A model generated the notes under the pieces. That model saw only the letters and a program-made list of their open reading frames with translations, was not told the origin of the DNA and made no database searches. A program made the translations under genes and the position numbers. 29,726 nucleotides of DNA from Phoronis australis (taxonomy: Eukaryota; Phoronida; Phoronidae): positions 472,652 to 502,377 of the forward strand of contig NMRA01000134.1 of assembly GCA_002633005.1 (NCBI GenBank), written 5' to 3'. Below are positions 18,401 to 27,386 of the stretch, one piece after another (the first letter of the stretch is position 1; each line of letters starts with the position of its first letter).

Positions 18401-19806
18401 CTACGTTATTTTCAAATCTAAATCGGACAATTGTATTATAGGTGGCGAGAGATTCTGCAGCAACATTGAAGATATGATTGGCAAGAGGAGTAGAGCTTTC
18501 CATGTAATACTGAACGTGTTCTGGAAAATACTCAGCCCGGCTACATTGTTGGTGAGAACGAGGATTGTGTCCGCCGTCACGTGACTTTAACTTACATCAT
18601 GTGCTAGACTAGATCTAAAAGTGACGTCATTGACCCTTCGAATGCCTCGATACATTCCTTCGCAAGAATAATACCGGCCAATCAATCAAATTTTATGAAG
18701 GAATACAAAAACGAGCACATTATCAGTTATTTTTGGAAAACGTCTCAATTGTTGTTGCTCTCATTTAATGGCTGATGCAAATGTACGTGTTTAGCAGTTT
18801 GTCTACCTCGTTGTAACTCATTCTGTTCACACTACGATTAACTTTTATGTTAACATCATTTGAAAGATTTAATATTATTCTTATGGTGAGCCGCAAAGTT
18901 CGCAAGTCTGATCCACGATAAAAGTCGTCATCTACTTGACAAAGCTTTGTTGGACAAGCGGAGACGCCAGCAGTTTACTAAGAGGAACGTGTTAACGTTT
19001 ACCATCTTTTCTAGTTCTTGTTGATCTTCAACTGGGTCCAGTACAAAGGTATGGCATATGACGGGTACACTTACCCCATGTGGGGCAACGCTATAGGCTG
19101 GGTATTGGCTCTGTCGCCAATCGTCGTCATCATCGGTGTGGCGATACACAAGATTTACATGGCGCCGCCAGAGAGCAGTCTGATCGAGGTGAGACAAAGT
19201 GGTGCAAATTTTGTGTATGCCTGTTTTACTTGGCTAGTTGTGCCCACGACGTGCCCGCGTTCCCAGTACTCTAAAGCGTATATCAATCCTCCTTTAAATT
19301 CTTTGGTGTTTTACATTCTAACTGAATGCGAGACAGGTTTGGAAATGACGACCTACTAAAGCTGAATAAATTTACTGCCAGCGCGCCGATGAAACGCAGA
19401 CCAGTGATTGTGGATAAGGAACTCAGCGCCCCCAACTTCCAATAATCTTTGGTGTTTCATTTCTATCGCTTCCATTTGACTAGACATGAGTTTCGCATGA
19501 AATCGAAAATGTCAGTGATGAAAAGAAAGACATAAACGAAACTAAAACACTTGAACCATTGAAACTTGGATATAATGTCTCCATTAGCTGGCCAGTTGTA
19601 TATTTGTACAATTCGTGTGCGATGTTTTTCAGAAAATCAGAAAGCAGACAAGGCCAGCTTTTGACTGGGGGCCTTCGCACAAACAATGCGACTACACGCC
19701 TACTCCTCGGCTAACCATACAAGAAATGGATGACACAGTAAACGTTGATCTGGAAATGAACATGTCATCTTTACAAAACGGACAGCGGGTTACTTTAGAA
19801 GTGTAG
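12234..19806 (+). CDS. SLC6 family sodium-coupled glycine/neutral amino-acid transporter (14 coding exons)
   Basis: Joining 14 exons gives 1953 coding bases, 650 residues plus stop, the usual SLC6 length. The family imports small amino acids or transmitters across the plasma membrane, driven by Na+ and Cl-. TM1 has the [10 protein letters not shown] signature (N60, R63). Gly57 replaces the Asp of monoamine carriers, so an amino-acid substrate is expected. TM3 has Y135. TM6 reads [13 protein letters not shown] (316-328), and the AWGG is typical of glycine transporters and ATB0,+. TM7 N352 and S356, TM8 D420 and S421, and gates R63-D475 and R38-D435 are conserved. C159 and C168 (C-x8-C) fit the extracellular disulphide, and EL2 has sequons at N181, N192, N203 and N207. 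A DWGP motif marks the C-terminal tail. F80 replaces the usual chloride-site Tyr. Assignment to SLC6 is firm; the exact orthologue (SLC6A5, A9 or A14-like) is inferred. Confidence 0.95.
12719..12853 (+). CDS. Transporter exon 2: TM2 and first intracellular loop
   Basis: Acceptor cgttacag, donor catg|gtaagt, phase 1 at both ends. It encodes residues 74-119: GAFLIPF, TM2, then [17 protein letters not shown]. The Phe at residue 80 (codon ttc, 12736-12738) stands where the family normally has the Tyr that ligates chloride. The intron before it is 265 bases and has nothing notable. Confidence 0.95.
13183..13326 (+). CDS. Transporter exon 3: TM3 and start of extracellular loop 2
   Basis: Acceptor gttttattatag, donor agtg|gtaagt. 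It encodes residues 119-167: TM3 with SLYYN (Y135, the substrate and gate tyrosine of the family), then PWSSC with C159 of the predicted disulphide. The 329-base intron before it shows no other feature. Confidence 0.95.
13843..13998. repeat. 13-bp minisatellite, 12 copies, inside intron 3
   Basis: Twelve head-to-tail copies of a 13-base unit, consensus cagtcgtatgcga, run without a gap. Eight central copies are identical and the outer ones carry substitutions. Each unit contains gtcg-tatg-cgac across its junction, a small dyad, and two CpGs. Because 13 is not a multiple of three, the long open frame across it (13754-14029) is a by-product. It sits in the 761-base intron between transporter exons 3 and 4, about 90 bases before the acceptor. 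Confidence 0.95.
14088..14244 (+). CDS. Transporter exon 4: extracellular loop 2
   Basis: Acceptor ttcgaacttcag, entered in phase 1, donor caa|gtaagt leaving in phase 2. It encodes residues 167-219 with C168 (partner of C159), two further cysteines (C177, C190) and four N-glycosylation sequons at N181, N192, N203 and N207. The loop sequence is not conserved among SLC6 members, as expected; PAEDFF leads into the conserved YVLGIS stretch of the next exon. Confidence 0.93.
14478..14610 (+). CDS. Transporter exon 5: TM4 and start of TM5 loop
   Basis: Acceptor tattttttag, donor aag|gtaggt, phase 2 in and phase 0 out. It encodes residues 219-263, including [12 protein letters not shown] (TM4) and the conserved KGVQSSGK. 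That last segment closely matches the glycine-transporter KGIKTSGK region. Confidence 0.95.
15166..15300 (+). CDS. Transporter exon 6: TM5 and extracellular loop 3
   Basis: Acceptor actcattttcag, donor aag|gtaata, phase 0 at both ends. It encodes residues 264-308: [23 protein letters not shown] followed by [13 protein letters not shown]. The 555-base intron before it has no recognisable feature. Confidence 0.95.
15941..16044 (+). CDS. Transporter exon 7: TM6
   Basis: Acceptor gtcgctgtag, donor caa|gtaagt, phase 0 in and phase 2 out. It encodes residues 309-343: [10 protein letters not shown] with chloride-site Q316 and S320, the unwound SLSPAWGG segment, and SYNKFDNNC. Ser322 occupies the position that is Ser in GlyT2 and Gly in GlyT1. 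Val315 replaces the commoner Thr or Ala. The 640-base intron before it holds nothing notable. Confidence 0.95.
16396..16520 (+). CDS. Transporter exon 8: TM7
   Basis: Acceptor gtttttctttcag, donor caag|gtgagt, phase 2 in and phase 1 out. It encodes residues 343-385: [29 protein letters not shown]352 serves the Na1 and chloride sites, and S356 is the chloride-site serine. Confidence 0.95.
16627..16896. other. Intronic segment open on both strands
   Basis: Within the 590-base intron 8, about 260 bases are open on the plus strand (16634-16891, 85 codons) and on the minus strand (16627-16896, 89 codons). Neither translation has a domain I can name. The minus frame contains a basic and hydrophobic [13 protein letters not shown] stretch. 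It could be a repeat-derived fragment or chance. Confidence 0.25.
17111..17223 (+). CDS. Transporter exon 9: extracellular loop 4 and first half of TM8
   Basis: Acceptor tcattcctag, donor cag|gtaaac, phase 1 in and phase 0 out. It encodes residues 385-422: [20 protein letters not shown] (EL4), then LLTLGLDSQ with D420 and S421, matching the Na2-site Asp-Ser of eukaryotic SLC6 proteins. Confidence 0.95.
17318..17436. repeat. Paired palindromes in intron 9
   Basis: At 17318-17340 an 11-base arm tgaactatggt is followed by one T and its exact reverse complement. At 17397-17406 and 17427-17436, arms tttcctgcta and tagcaggaaa enclose 20 bases. The word tttgaactt/tttgaacta recurs several times across the block, suggesting a small repetitive element inside the 383-base intron. 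Confidence 0.7.
17607..17735 (+). CDS. Transporter exon 10: end of TM8, loop and TM9
   Basis: Acceptor tttcattgcag, donor gag|gtaagt, phase 0 at both ends. It encodes residues 423-465: [16 protein letters not shown] with D435, the inner-gate partner of R38, then TM9 ([20 protein letters not shown]). Confidence 0.95.
18170..18269 (+). CDS. Transporter exon 11: TM10
   Basis: Acceptor aaatctttcag, donor tacg|gtaagt, phase 0 in and phase 1 out. It encodes residues 466-499: [15 protein letters not shown] with outer-gate D475, then [11 protein letters not shown]. Glu490 is the TM10 glutamate kept in most SLC6 proteins and in GlyT2, and replaced by Met in GlyT1. Confidence 0.95.
18442..18551 (+). 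CDS. Transporter exon 12: loop and start of TM11
   Basis: Acceptor ttgtattatag, donor ttg|gtgaga, phase 1 in and phase 0 out. It encodes residues 499-535: [13 protein letters not shown] (the conserved post-TM10 loop), then [13 protein letters not shown]. The intron before it is the shortest of the gene, 172 bases. Confidence 0.95.
19015..19188 (+). CDS. Transporter exon 13: TM11-TM12
   Basis: Acceptor accatcttttctag, donor gag|gtgaga, phase 0 at both ends. It encodes residues 536-593: the rest of TM11, an extracellular [17 protein letters not shown]12 ([20 protein letters not shown]) and the start of the C-terminal tail. Reading through the donor would add an unrelated tail ending at a stop at 19357-19359. 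Confidence 0.95.
19633..19806 (+). CDS. Transporter exon 14: C-terminal tail and stop
   Basis: Acceptor cgatgtttttcag, stop TAG at 19804-19806. It encodes residues 594-650: a basic [10 protein letters not shown], the DWGP motif shared by SLC6 tails, an acidic stretch and the terminus VTLEV. The last three residues, Leu-Glu-Val, fit a class II PDZ ligand, so scaffold binding is possible but unproven. Confidence 0.94.
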   Translation, partial: KIRKQTRPAFDWGPSHKQCDYTPTPRLTIQEMDDTVNVDLEMNMSSLQNGQRVTLEV

Positions 19807-21208
19807 GAACTGTGGCGTTAAAATGTTGTAGCATTGAGAATGCAATGGTATGTAATGTGAAGTCTTGTTCAGTAATCAAGATGTTCGAAAGATCTTTGTC
19901 AGGACTATAAAGGTAGCTGACAGTTCTACTGGAGGTAAGCACGCAATCGGAAATTGCATAATCTCGGAACGCGCTCAATAACGTGAAAGTGAAACTTAAC
20001 GAGATCGCATTCTGCACTTTGCAGTGAACCTTGATTCGCCATGCGTTTCGAAGACCAAGTTTTCTGTGGGAAAAGCGAGATCACGTAAGTGTTCGTGAGA
20101 TATCCCATTGCACCATGAGCGAAACACGTGGTCACACTATCCTTGCGTCCACAGAATGCTCTCACTGATTTCAGAAGCTGGGATCGGACCGCCAAACTCG
20201 AAAGATAGTCTACTACTAAAAGTCACCCCAGTGATTAAACTTTGTTTATGCAACTGAAACAGTGAGTTTTTGGATGTTTAAGAATCACATTTTCTCGTAA
20301 TTCGCCATTTCCGGTGCAAACTTTCACTCACTTTCACTGGCGGCCATTGCTGGTGTGCAGCGGTAAACGCTACCAAAAGGTGAATGCGCAATATCCAAAT
20401 AACAAGTACTGGCAAATTTCAATTACTCCAGAAATGTGGGTGGTTCTGGATGGGAAAACTAAAAAATCACTAGCTTCCACAGCTGATTGAGGTTTCGGTT
20501 AGTTGAGTAGCCTGCTTAGTAGTCAGTTGTATCAGGAAGAGATAAAATCATCTGTTTCCTTTTAAACGAAACTTAAGTCCTGAAATTAGACCGGGGAAGG
20601 AGGCCAAAAACGGCGGTTTAGCTAGTTGTCCCTTCCTGGTTATCTCTTCCTGGTTGTATGTATAGTTGTTTAAAATGAAACGTTCGATATTTTATCTTTG
20701 TCAGTTCGTCAATTTATTGTGGACTGATTTTATTGGGTCAGTGAAGAGTTGTTTTCGAGTTATTGGATGCGGGGCGCTGGTTGTCCGTAGAAGCTCAAGC
20801 TATTTGGCACTGACTCATGCCGTCTTCGTCTTAAACCGGTGATAGTTTTGTACATATTGTTGAAGGAGTAATCATTATGTCATTAATAACATGGAAGAAA
20901 AAAAACTTTGATCCTGATATCTCATAATGGAGATATATGTAAACCTGCGTTCCATCCAAGATGTTTTTTATTTAGTCCACTTACCAGTAGTCCCAGCTTT
21001 TATCTGCGAGTGATTTCCGGGTTTTGAAAGAACTAACCTGCAAATCGTTGTCCCTTGAGACTATGCTTGGCGCATAAAATGACACGCCGTGGCAAGCCTA
21101 TAGCGAACTATCTGATCATTGGAAGCCCTGAAATCACCTCCAATTTGAATGAGAAATATCTTGAAACCAATTTCATAAGGGTGAATGGTCTAAATAAATA
21201 AACAGGTT
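19807..21208 (+). other. Transporter 3' flank or 3' untranslated region
   Basis: No coding potential recognised. The first plausible poly(A) signal after the stop is the variant attaaa at 20234-20239. The first canonical aataaa copies are overlapping at 21193-21202, just before the 43-bp minisatellite. The mRNA end cannot be fixed without transcripts. Confidence 0.5.
20234..20239 (+). terminator. Candidate poly(A) signal (attaaa)
   Basis: This variant hexamer lies 428 bases after the transporter stop. It is followed within about 30 bases by the GT-rich gtgagtttttggatgttt, a reasonable downstream element. No canonical aataaa lies between the stop and this site. Confidence 0.3.
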
Positions 21209-21423
21209 TGTGATGGAAGGTGGGTTTGTGATTACTTTAATAATCACACGGTGTGATGGAAGGTGGGTTTGTGATTACTTTAATAATCACACGGTGTGAT
21301 GGAAGGTGAGTTTGTGCTTACTTTAATAATAACACGGTATGATGGAAGGTGGGTTTGTGATTACTTTAATAATCACACGGTGTGATGGAAGGTGGGTTTG
21401 TGATTACTTTAATAATCACGCGG
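21209..21423. repeat. 43-bp minisatellite, five copies
   Basis: Exactly five 43-base units run head to tail. Each contains tgtgatta-ctttaa-taatcaca, an 8-bp stem with a 6-base loop. Copy 3 (21295-21337) changes both arms without keeping the pairing; copies 1, 2, 4 and 5 are nearly identical. It could lie in the transporter 3' UTR if the distal poly(A) site at 21996 is used. Confidence 0.95.
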
Positions 21424-21995
21424 TGTAAGTATTTATGAGAAAATGTTGACCTGTGTAAAAAGACCCAATGTTTCCCTGAAATCGCTGTTATCCCATGTAT
21501 ATTTAAATGCACACCCGTATGTTGTTATTTTATTTATTGTCATGCACAAGGATCATGTGACATCATGTTCAAAAGTCATTTTCTGCTATTTTCATACTTT
21601 ACAAGTTACTTTTGGTGACAGTACGAAAAAAGACGCACGTGCATTACTGTTTACCATAATTGTTTCGTTTTGGTCATTGCTCGTTACCTTGTTAGTTATT
21701 TATATTAGAGTGCGTTCATTTCTGACATGGATCTCACGACAGCTTTCTGTATGCTCACTATCTCGAAGTCACGTGACATACCTTATTTGGACTTTTCAAC
21801 ATCAAGACAACTAACTCTTGAATTTGACCACTCATCGCCATCAAAGTGGTCTTACCTTTGCTCTTCCTGAAAATTAGAAATTTCTGTGCAATAGAATTAA
21901 AGAGAGGTAATTATTATCAGAACTCAACGCGTTAGAGAGTGTAAATTAACTTATTTATACGTCCAACACAATGTGATTATAGCCATGGGCTTTAA

Positions 21996-22001
21996 AATAA
22001 A
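21996..22001 (+). terminator. Strong candidate poly(A) signal (aataaa)
   Basis: A canonical aataaa is followed directly by gtttacgtgtgtgggtgtga, a textbook GT-rich downstream element. It is about 2.2 kb after the transporter stop, so it would imply a long 3' UTR containing the 43-bp array, or it may end another transcript. Confidence 0.4.
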
Positions 22002-25000
22002 GTTTACGTGTGTGGGTGTGAGAATGGTTGCGCCTTGTGATAACACAACAAACATAGTGTGATAAATCATAATTATTTAGTACCTTGTGGAAATGCAAGC
22101 ATATATGCATTTATTACGTACTTATTTGTAAAAAAGATGTTAAACATAAGACTTTGTTGAATAAAAACTGAGATTTGTAGAATCCTATCATTTTGGATTT
22201 GTTTTTACGGACATTTAAAGAAGTTAATTAGGAGCAATGAACTAGTTTTGACAATGGATCTTGAAACAGTTATATAGGACTGTAAATTAAACCAAATGTT
22301 TACAAACCTATAGACTTTAACTCAGTATTCATTTTCTAAAGGTGAAATTTGATTGTTTAATTTTCAACAATCTGTCATAAATCGAGTCACGTTGCCATAT
22401 CTTTTTTATTAAAAATTTAGCAAAAAAGAAAGGTAAATTTACAACAGACAACGGAATCAATAACCTGACCAAATTTCATTTGATATGACTGTTCAAGATG
22501 AAATCTCAAAAACGCTTTTACAGTTTTCTAGAATATAATTTCGTTTTCGTTTTATGCAACTTAGATTTTTTCATCAAATTCATAAAAGTCCTGTTTTTAA
22601 TAGCCCTTCATGCGAAAGTGGAACAATTCCTAACAGCTTATTGGAGAACATAGTGATTTCATAAAGCATACTACCTGAACGTTTCACATGAATCCGAACA
22701 GCCTTTTCTGAGATATGGTGTTCTACAGTTAGCTAAATTTGGAAATTTTTTAGTCCTGCATAACCGTAAATGCAGATTTCTATGTATAAAAGCATTAGAA
22801 AGCATTTCCTTTCTGTGACATTAACACGACGTCATATCAGGAAATAAATTTACCAAGATGTCATTCAAGTACGGCAATAAGTCGCCAAATTTCCTACGAT
22901 TTTTAATTCCACAGAACATCAATAAAGGACACAAATATAATTTTTCACACGAGATGAAGTATTTCCTTTGGACGTCATCGGCACTGGCTGATTACCGGAA
23001 TAAAAGTTTCAGCGTCACTGAAAGACTGTTACAAGATCGATAAATGCCAAGAACCATTACATCAATTCTATGAGATGTGACAAAAACCACTAACACGATA
23101 TATTTATGGTTGCCTCATTTCCGGACACTTCCGTTTGAATCTGTTTTAGTATTTTGAGAATCAAGAACGTTAAAGGTTCCCATATTTTGAACTGTTTTGA
23201 ATATGCGTAATTGGCGACAGTAGAGCACGGACAAAATGAAAGGACTCACACGTTTTTTTATATCAGATAACGCCTCGAAACGGGGTTGACCAACTTTCTT
23301 ACAAAATGTGATATAACCAGGTCGATTCCACGAAGAGGTTCTAAAACGATTTTTCGGCTCCGAAAACAACGTTTTAATTTTGGTCTGTTGTCTCACTCAT
23401 AATTTCATTCTACTAATCAGGTTTTGCACGCTACCCTGTCGGAGTACCTAATATGGTTTATCCCTTTCGAATTACCTCACCATATTCACCGTAATGAACA
23501 TTTAACTCTGAGAGAAAATTTCGCCCAGTATGCAATCATTTGACCGAACTAGTAATCTTTATTATAGCAGCTAATAGGCGTCGCTTTTGTAGAGGTAACC
23601 TTATCGGAGATTTCAAAAAGTGCTATCTGATTGTGAATATTGGTATGCAATCAATACGTTAAAACACATTGTCAGTTTTACGAACGAAAAAATCCGCATT
23701 TTCGGAATGCTTTTTGAGTTTTGAAACGGAAGACTTCTTGAAGTTTTTGTTTTGACCAGATTTATAAAACAACAAAGTATATGGTTTTTGTGATTTTATT
23801 ACAAATCGACGATTGTCGCAGTTGTCTGTCAGGCATTCGCTGATATAAAGGCCCGTGATTTTCCAGTTAAATGCACTCAAAGTGCTCAGACATAGAGTGG
23901 GATTAATCTATGTAAGCAGAGCGACCCTGGGCTGAGACTGATCCCATGAAATTTCTTTTCTAGCTGATAATGTTTTTAAACTTTAGTGTTTCCGGTGTAA
24001 AGATTACCTACTTCTAAAACCACTGACTGGCTGTCTAACCGTGAATTACATTTCCAGGGCTTATAGCGTTTTTAAAAGGGTATAATTAATGACAGAGAGT
24101 AAAATAGTTTTGTTATCCCTAATTTCTGTTCCGTCCATTGAGTTAGTAGGTCTACTCGAAGAGACGCTGACAGAGTTCTCACTGGGTTTTGCCTGCGCAC
24201 ACGTCACTGTTGCCTTTCTTGCACGCTGTGGAAATCTCTATGAACAAAATGAAAAATTGTGAGTCGTCTCACAATAAAATCAATACACGCAACTTTGCCC
24301 TGTCTCATATTTTTGTCCCTTTTACTTTCACCGAAAAATGAACGAGGGTCCAGTGGCAAAACCCCCAAAATGGAGTTTCCAGCCCAGAACCACCACTTCC
24401 CTGCTAATATGCTAGACGTAAGCCAACACTAGATTCAGAAAGCAAATTTCCTACACATTCCAAAAATGTGGCCCAAAACTGCCATTCAACTAATTGGAAA
24501 TTCTGAGTTGTTTTAGGACTATCTGAAAGTCGCAGCAGATTTCTCAGTCGTTACGCAGAAATGCACTACAAAGCTATAAAGGGCCACCATTTTGAAGAAA
24601 AGTGTACCTACAGTCGAACTAGTGAATTTTTCTCATTCCCAACATGTTTACAAATACAAGGATACTGGATTTGTAATGCCTACCTAAAACTGCCGCCAAA
24701 CCTGGTCAACACAAATTATTGATAGGGGCCACGGCAACAAGCTAGCTGCACACTCCCCACTCCAGGGACATTGATTATGGCGTAAGATTCCACCTTTCAC
24801 TGTTACATCACACTCACGTAGCAGTCGAGTTTTGAGGGAACAAACAGCAGCAACAGCAATAAATCCGTCGAAAAATGTTATAATTCCTGACCTGTAATTT
24901 TGAACTTTTGTACCGATGATACTCCGGTTAAGCAAAGGATGTATTTGGTGATGAGCCAAGACAGTAATAACATAAACACGGTGTGATTCATATAAAGCAT

Positions 25001-26316
25001 TGTTTTTGTCTGGCATTCACGGTCACAATTCATATTGGAACATCTTATGAATCAGTGTCTTCTAAAGTAAGCCAACATGTATATCGCCATCGACATACAT
25101 CAGAGGGCGCTATTCTCAGAAACTCCCGACTGGACTTTATTTCATTGACGAAGAAAACTGAGAAGGTTTACAAGTCAAGAACTGCATCAGAATATCATAG
25201 GCTGGCCAACCCTTCCAAAATTACAGTTTCAGTTCAATTGCAGGTCAACGGAATGTTTAGACTGATGCTATCACGTTAAGCCAACGGCAATTATTAGTAT
25301 AGTTTGAAAGTCTTAATTAACGGCTTGTTTTGATTGCATGTTTAAGTAGGGCTTGAACAGTAAGCAAAGACTAAGTTACACAAGATTCTAGGAACTTTCT
25401 AATAACGAAAGTCAGGTTATGCAAGTATCTGGAATTCTTTCACCCCACTGAAACTTCGGCAAAAATAAACAACGAGCTAAAATGAAAACCAGGCAAGGCT
25501 CTTTCCACCTACACGAGTGTCCCTACGTCCTCGTCGCCAGAATAAAACCAAAAGCAATAAAATGGACACAAAAACACATTGCAGGTTAGTTCCGCACAAG
25601 TTTTCAAATTTAAATATGAGAGGGCTGCCTGAAATCAAATACAAAAGTTTCGAATTGTCTGTTTATTTTTGAATCGGAATTTGAACCAAGTGCGATGGAA
25701 CATCAATTTTCTGAAATGCTCTGATGAACTATTTTTGGGTGAAGGTGATGTTTGGAAAAGTCTGTTCGGAAAACGTTTGGTTTATTCACCCAATGTGTAT
25801 AGTAGGTCATCGCTTCTAGTGCATTCACAGGAACACGTTTTTTTTTTTTTACTTTGACACAATACCAGGAGCGTTAATCGAAACCATACCATGGGTTGCA
25901 GAACACTTTCGGTGGATCTGAACGCATATCAAGGGAGTGAGCAGGGTACTGACGACTCTCCCAAAACATTTACCACGGTTCGCAAGAACTGACTCTTACC
26001 ACACACACTTACGCTACTGCTTGAATTATACCTGCGCACGGGCCCACTTACCACGCACTACGAAATGTGCATCGTGGGGTATCTTTGTGCAGGGTAAAAG
26101 TTCTTGCAGTGCGTGGAAAAGGTTTTGTAGAGAGCAACAAAGGTTAGCTTTTGTGCGCTCTCGTCCAGCTCCATGTAATATGCAGTAAAAGACAAGGAGT
26201 CGATTTCCACCCCAGTAGAACAGTAGAGAAATAATTCTGAAGACAAATCGATTTTGGATTATACCTAACACAATTTATGAAATGTAATGCAACCTGATCT
26301 GCCGTATTATCATGAT
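22002..26316. other. Long stretch without a recognised gene
   Basis: AT-rich DNA with scattered short frames. The longest, minus-strand 24684-25016 (110 codons) and plus-strand 24983-25279 (98 codons), show no domain or family motif I can name. A T-run at about 25840-25850 is a homopolymer. I see no paired exon signals, RNA gene or clear mobile element. Confidence 0.5.
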
Positions 26317-26386
26317 GCGATATGTTCATTTTTTCTCGCAAGACGTCGCTACAAAGCGACATCTTGCGAGAAAATGGCGATATGTT
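26317..26386. repeat. 20-bp hairpin flanked by 10-bp direct repeats
   Basis: Arms 26331-26350 and 26355-26374 are complementary over 20 bases with one mismatch and a 4-base loop (acaa); the left arm starts ttttctcgcaagacg. Outside, gcgatatgtt occurs at 26317-26326 and again at 26377-26386. The layout looks like a tiny foldback insertion with target duplication, or a template-switch product. It is too short to encode anything. Confidence 0.85.
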
Positions 26387-27035
26387 ATGAAACGTTATAA
26401 TACGATTGACATTCATGTCTATATATGTTGAAACAGGATACATGCTTAACGGTAAGTAGTGTGTTTAGTTTTTTCTGGTAGTTCTCCGTTAAAAATCAAT
26501 CTCTTCTCGTGGGAATACCATTAATGTATTACCGTCAAGAGTGTGAGAATTCATTTTAAGACAGTCACTGGCCGCGGACGAAATAAATCGCCACAAGGAC
26601 TGATAACGAGCAAAACGGGACAAAACAACATATAAAAAACCCAGTTGACCTGTTTCACCAAAACTAAGCACAAATGCAAACCTGTTTTTGATTTAAAATG
26701 TCACTGCAGAATTAGACCATCTATGAGCCTGTTCGTAGACGGTACGGGCTTACGTACTCAAGTTGGCGGAAGCTAAAGACTATCAATGACTTTTAATGCT
26801 GATGGTAAATGTCTTAGGAGAAAGTTGCTAATTTCATCCCATTTCCTCACAGAGCCCCATGGACGCTCCTATTTCAAGATTTCCAAACAAATTTTTAAAA
26901 CGTGTAACGCTGGAAATGAGCGGGCAAACAGCAAGGGAAGTTTATTTTTTGTTTATATTTACGGAGACAAACAACATCTCCGTTAATTCTGACCCACATC
27001 TGAAGCCAAGCCACGTTTTTTTGTTTTTTAAATAG

Positions 27036-27358
27036 TTTATTGAATTCGACACAGTAAAAGTACAAATGTATACTTTCAGTCACAGCGAAAACATTATATG
27101 TAGTACATCTTTAAATGTTCATCATAATAACAATTTAGAAACAGGTTTTGAAGACATGGAATATAAGTATGCATAAACAATGTAAGGAAAAATACAGCGT
27201 TTGCAATATGTGCACCAAAAACACATTTTGCACCAGTTCCAACCGTCTTGTGTACAGCCTCCATTAATTAGCGTTTGTTAGAAATGGTAACCATCTCTGA
27301 CATCTGCTTCTCCATTGGTTAGCCAAAGCTGCTGATTGAACCACTTGGTGGCCATAAT
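27036..27358 (-). CDS. Weak candidate terminal exon of a minus-strand gene
   Basis: On the minus strand an acceptor-like tttaacatctag precedes 27358. One frame then runs 26 codons (ATMATKWFN-like; in detail I-M-A-T-K-W-F-N-Q-Q-L-W, ending DGYHF) to TAA at 27278-27280. About 240 bases further on is a canonical aataaa (complement of 27036-27041) followed by an A-rich tract. A second frame is also open for 30 codons, so the reading frame is ambiguous. No protein family is recognised and no upstream partner exon was found between 27359 and the window end. Confidence 0.17.
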
Positions 27359-27386
27359 CTAGATGTTAAACGCGGGTTACGATCAC

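Noticed and set aside
19018-19359. 113-codon frame extending past transporter exon 13
   Set aside because: The part after 19188 is intron read-through behind a consensus donor; exon 14 supplies the DWGP tail expected of the family.
21443-21814. 123-codon hydrophobic plus-strand frame
   Set aside because: T-rich DNA gives hydrophobic frames by chance. No motif, splice signal or start context supports it, and it may lie in the transporter 3' UTR.
24684-25016. 110-codon minus-strand frame
   Set aside because: No recognisable domain, no splice or promoter support, and an overlapping frame on the other strand at its end.
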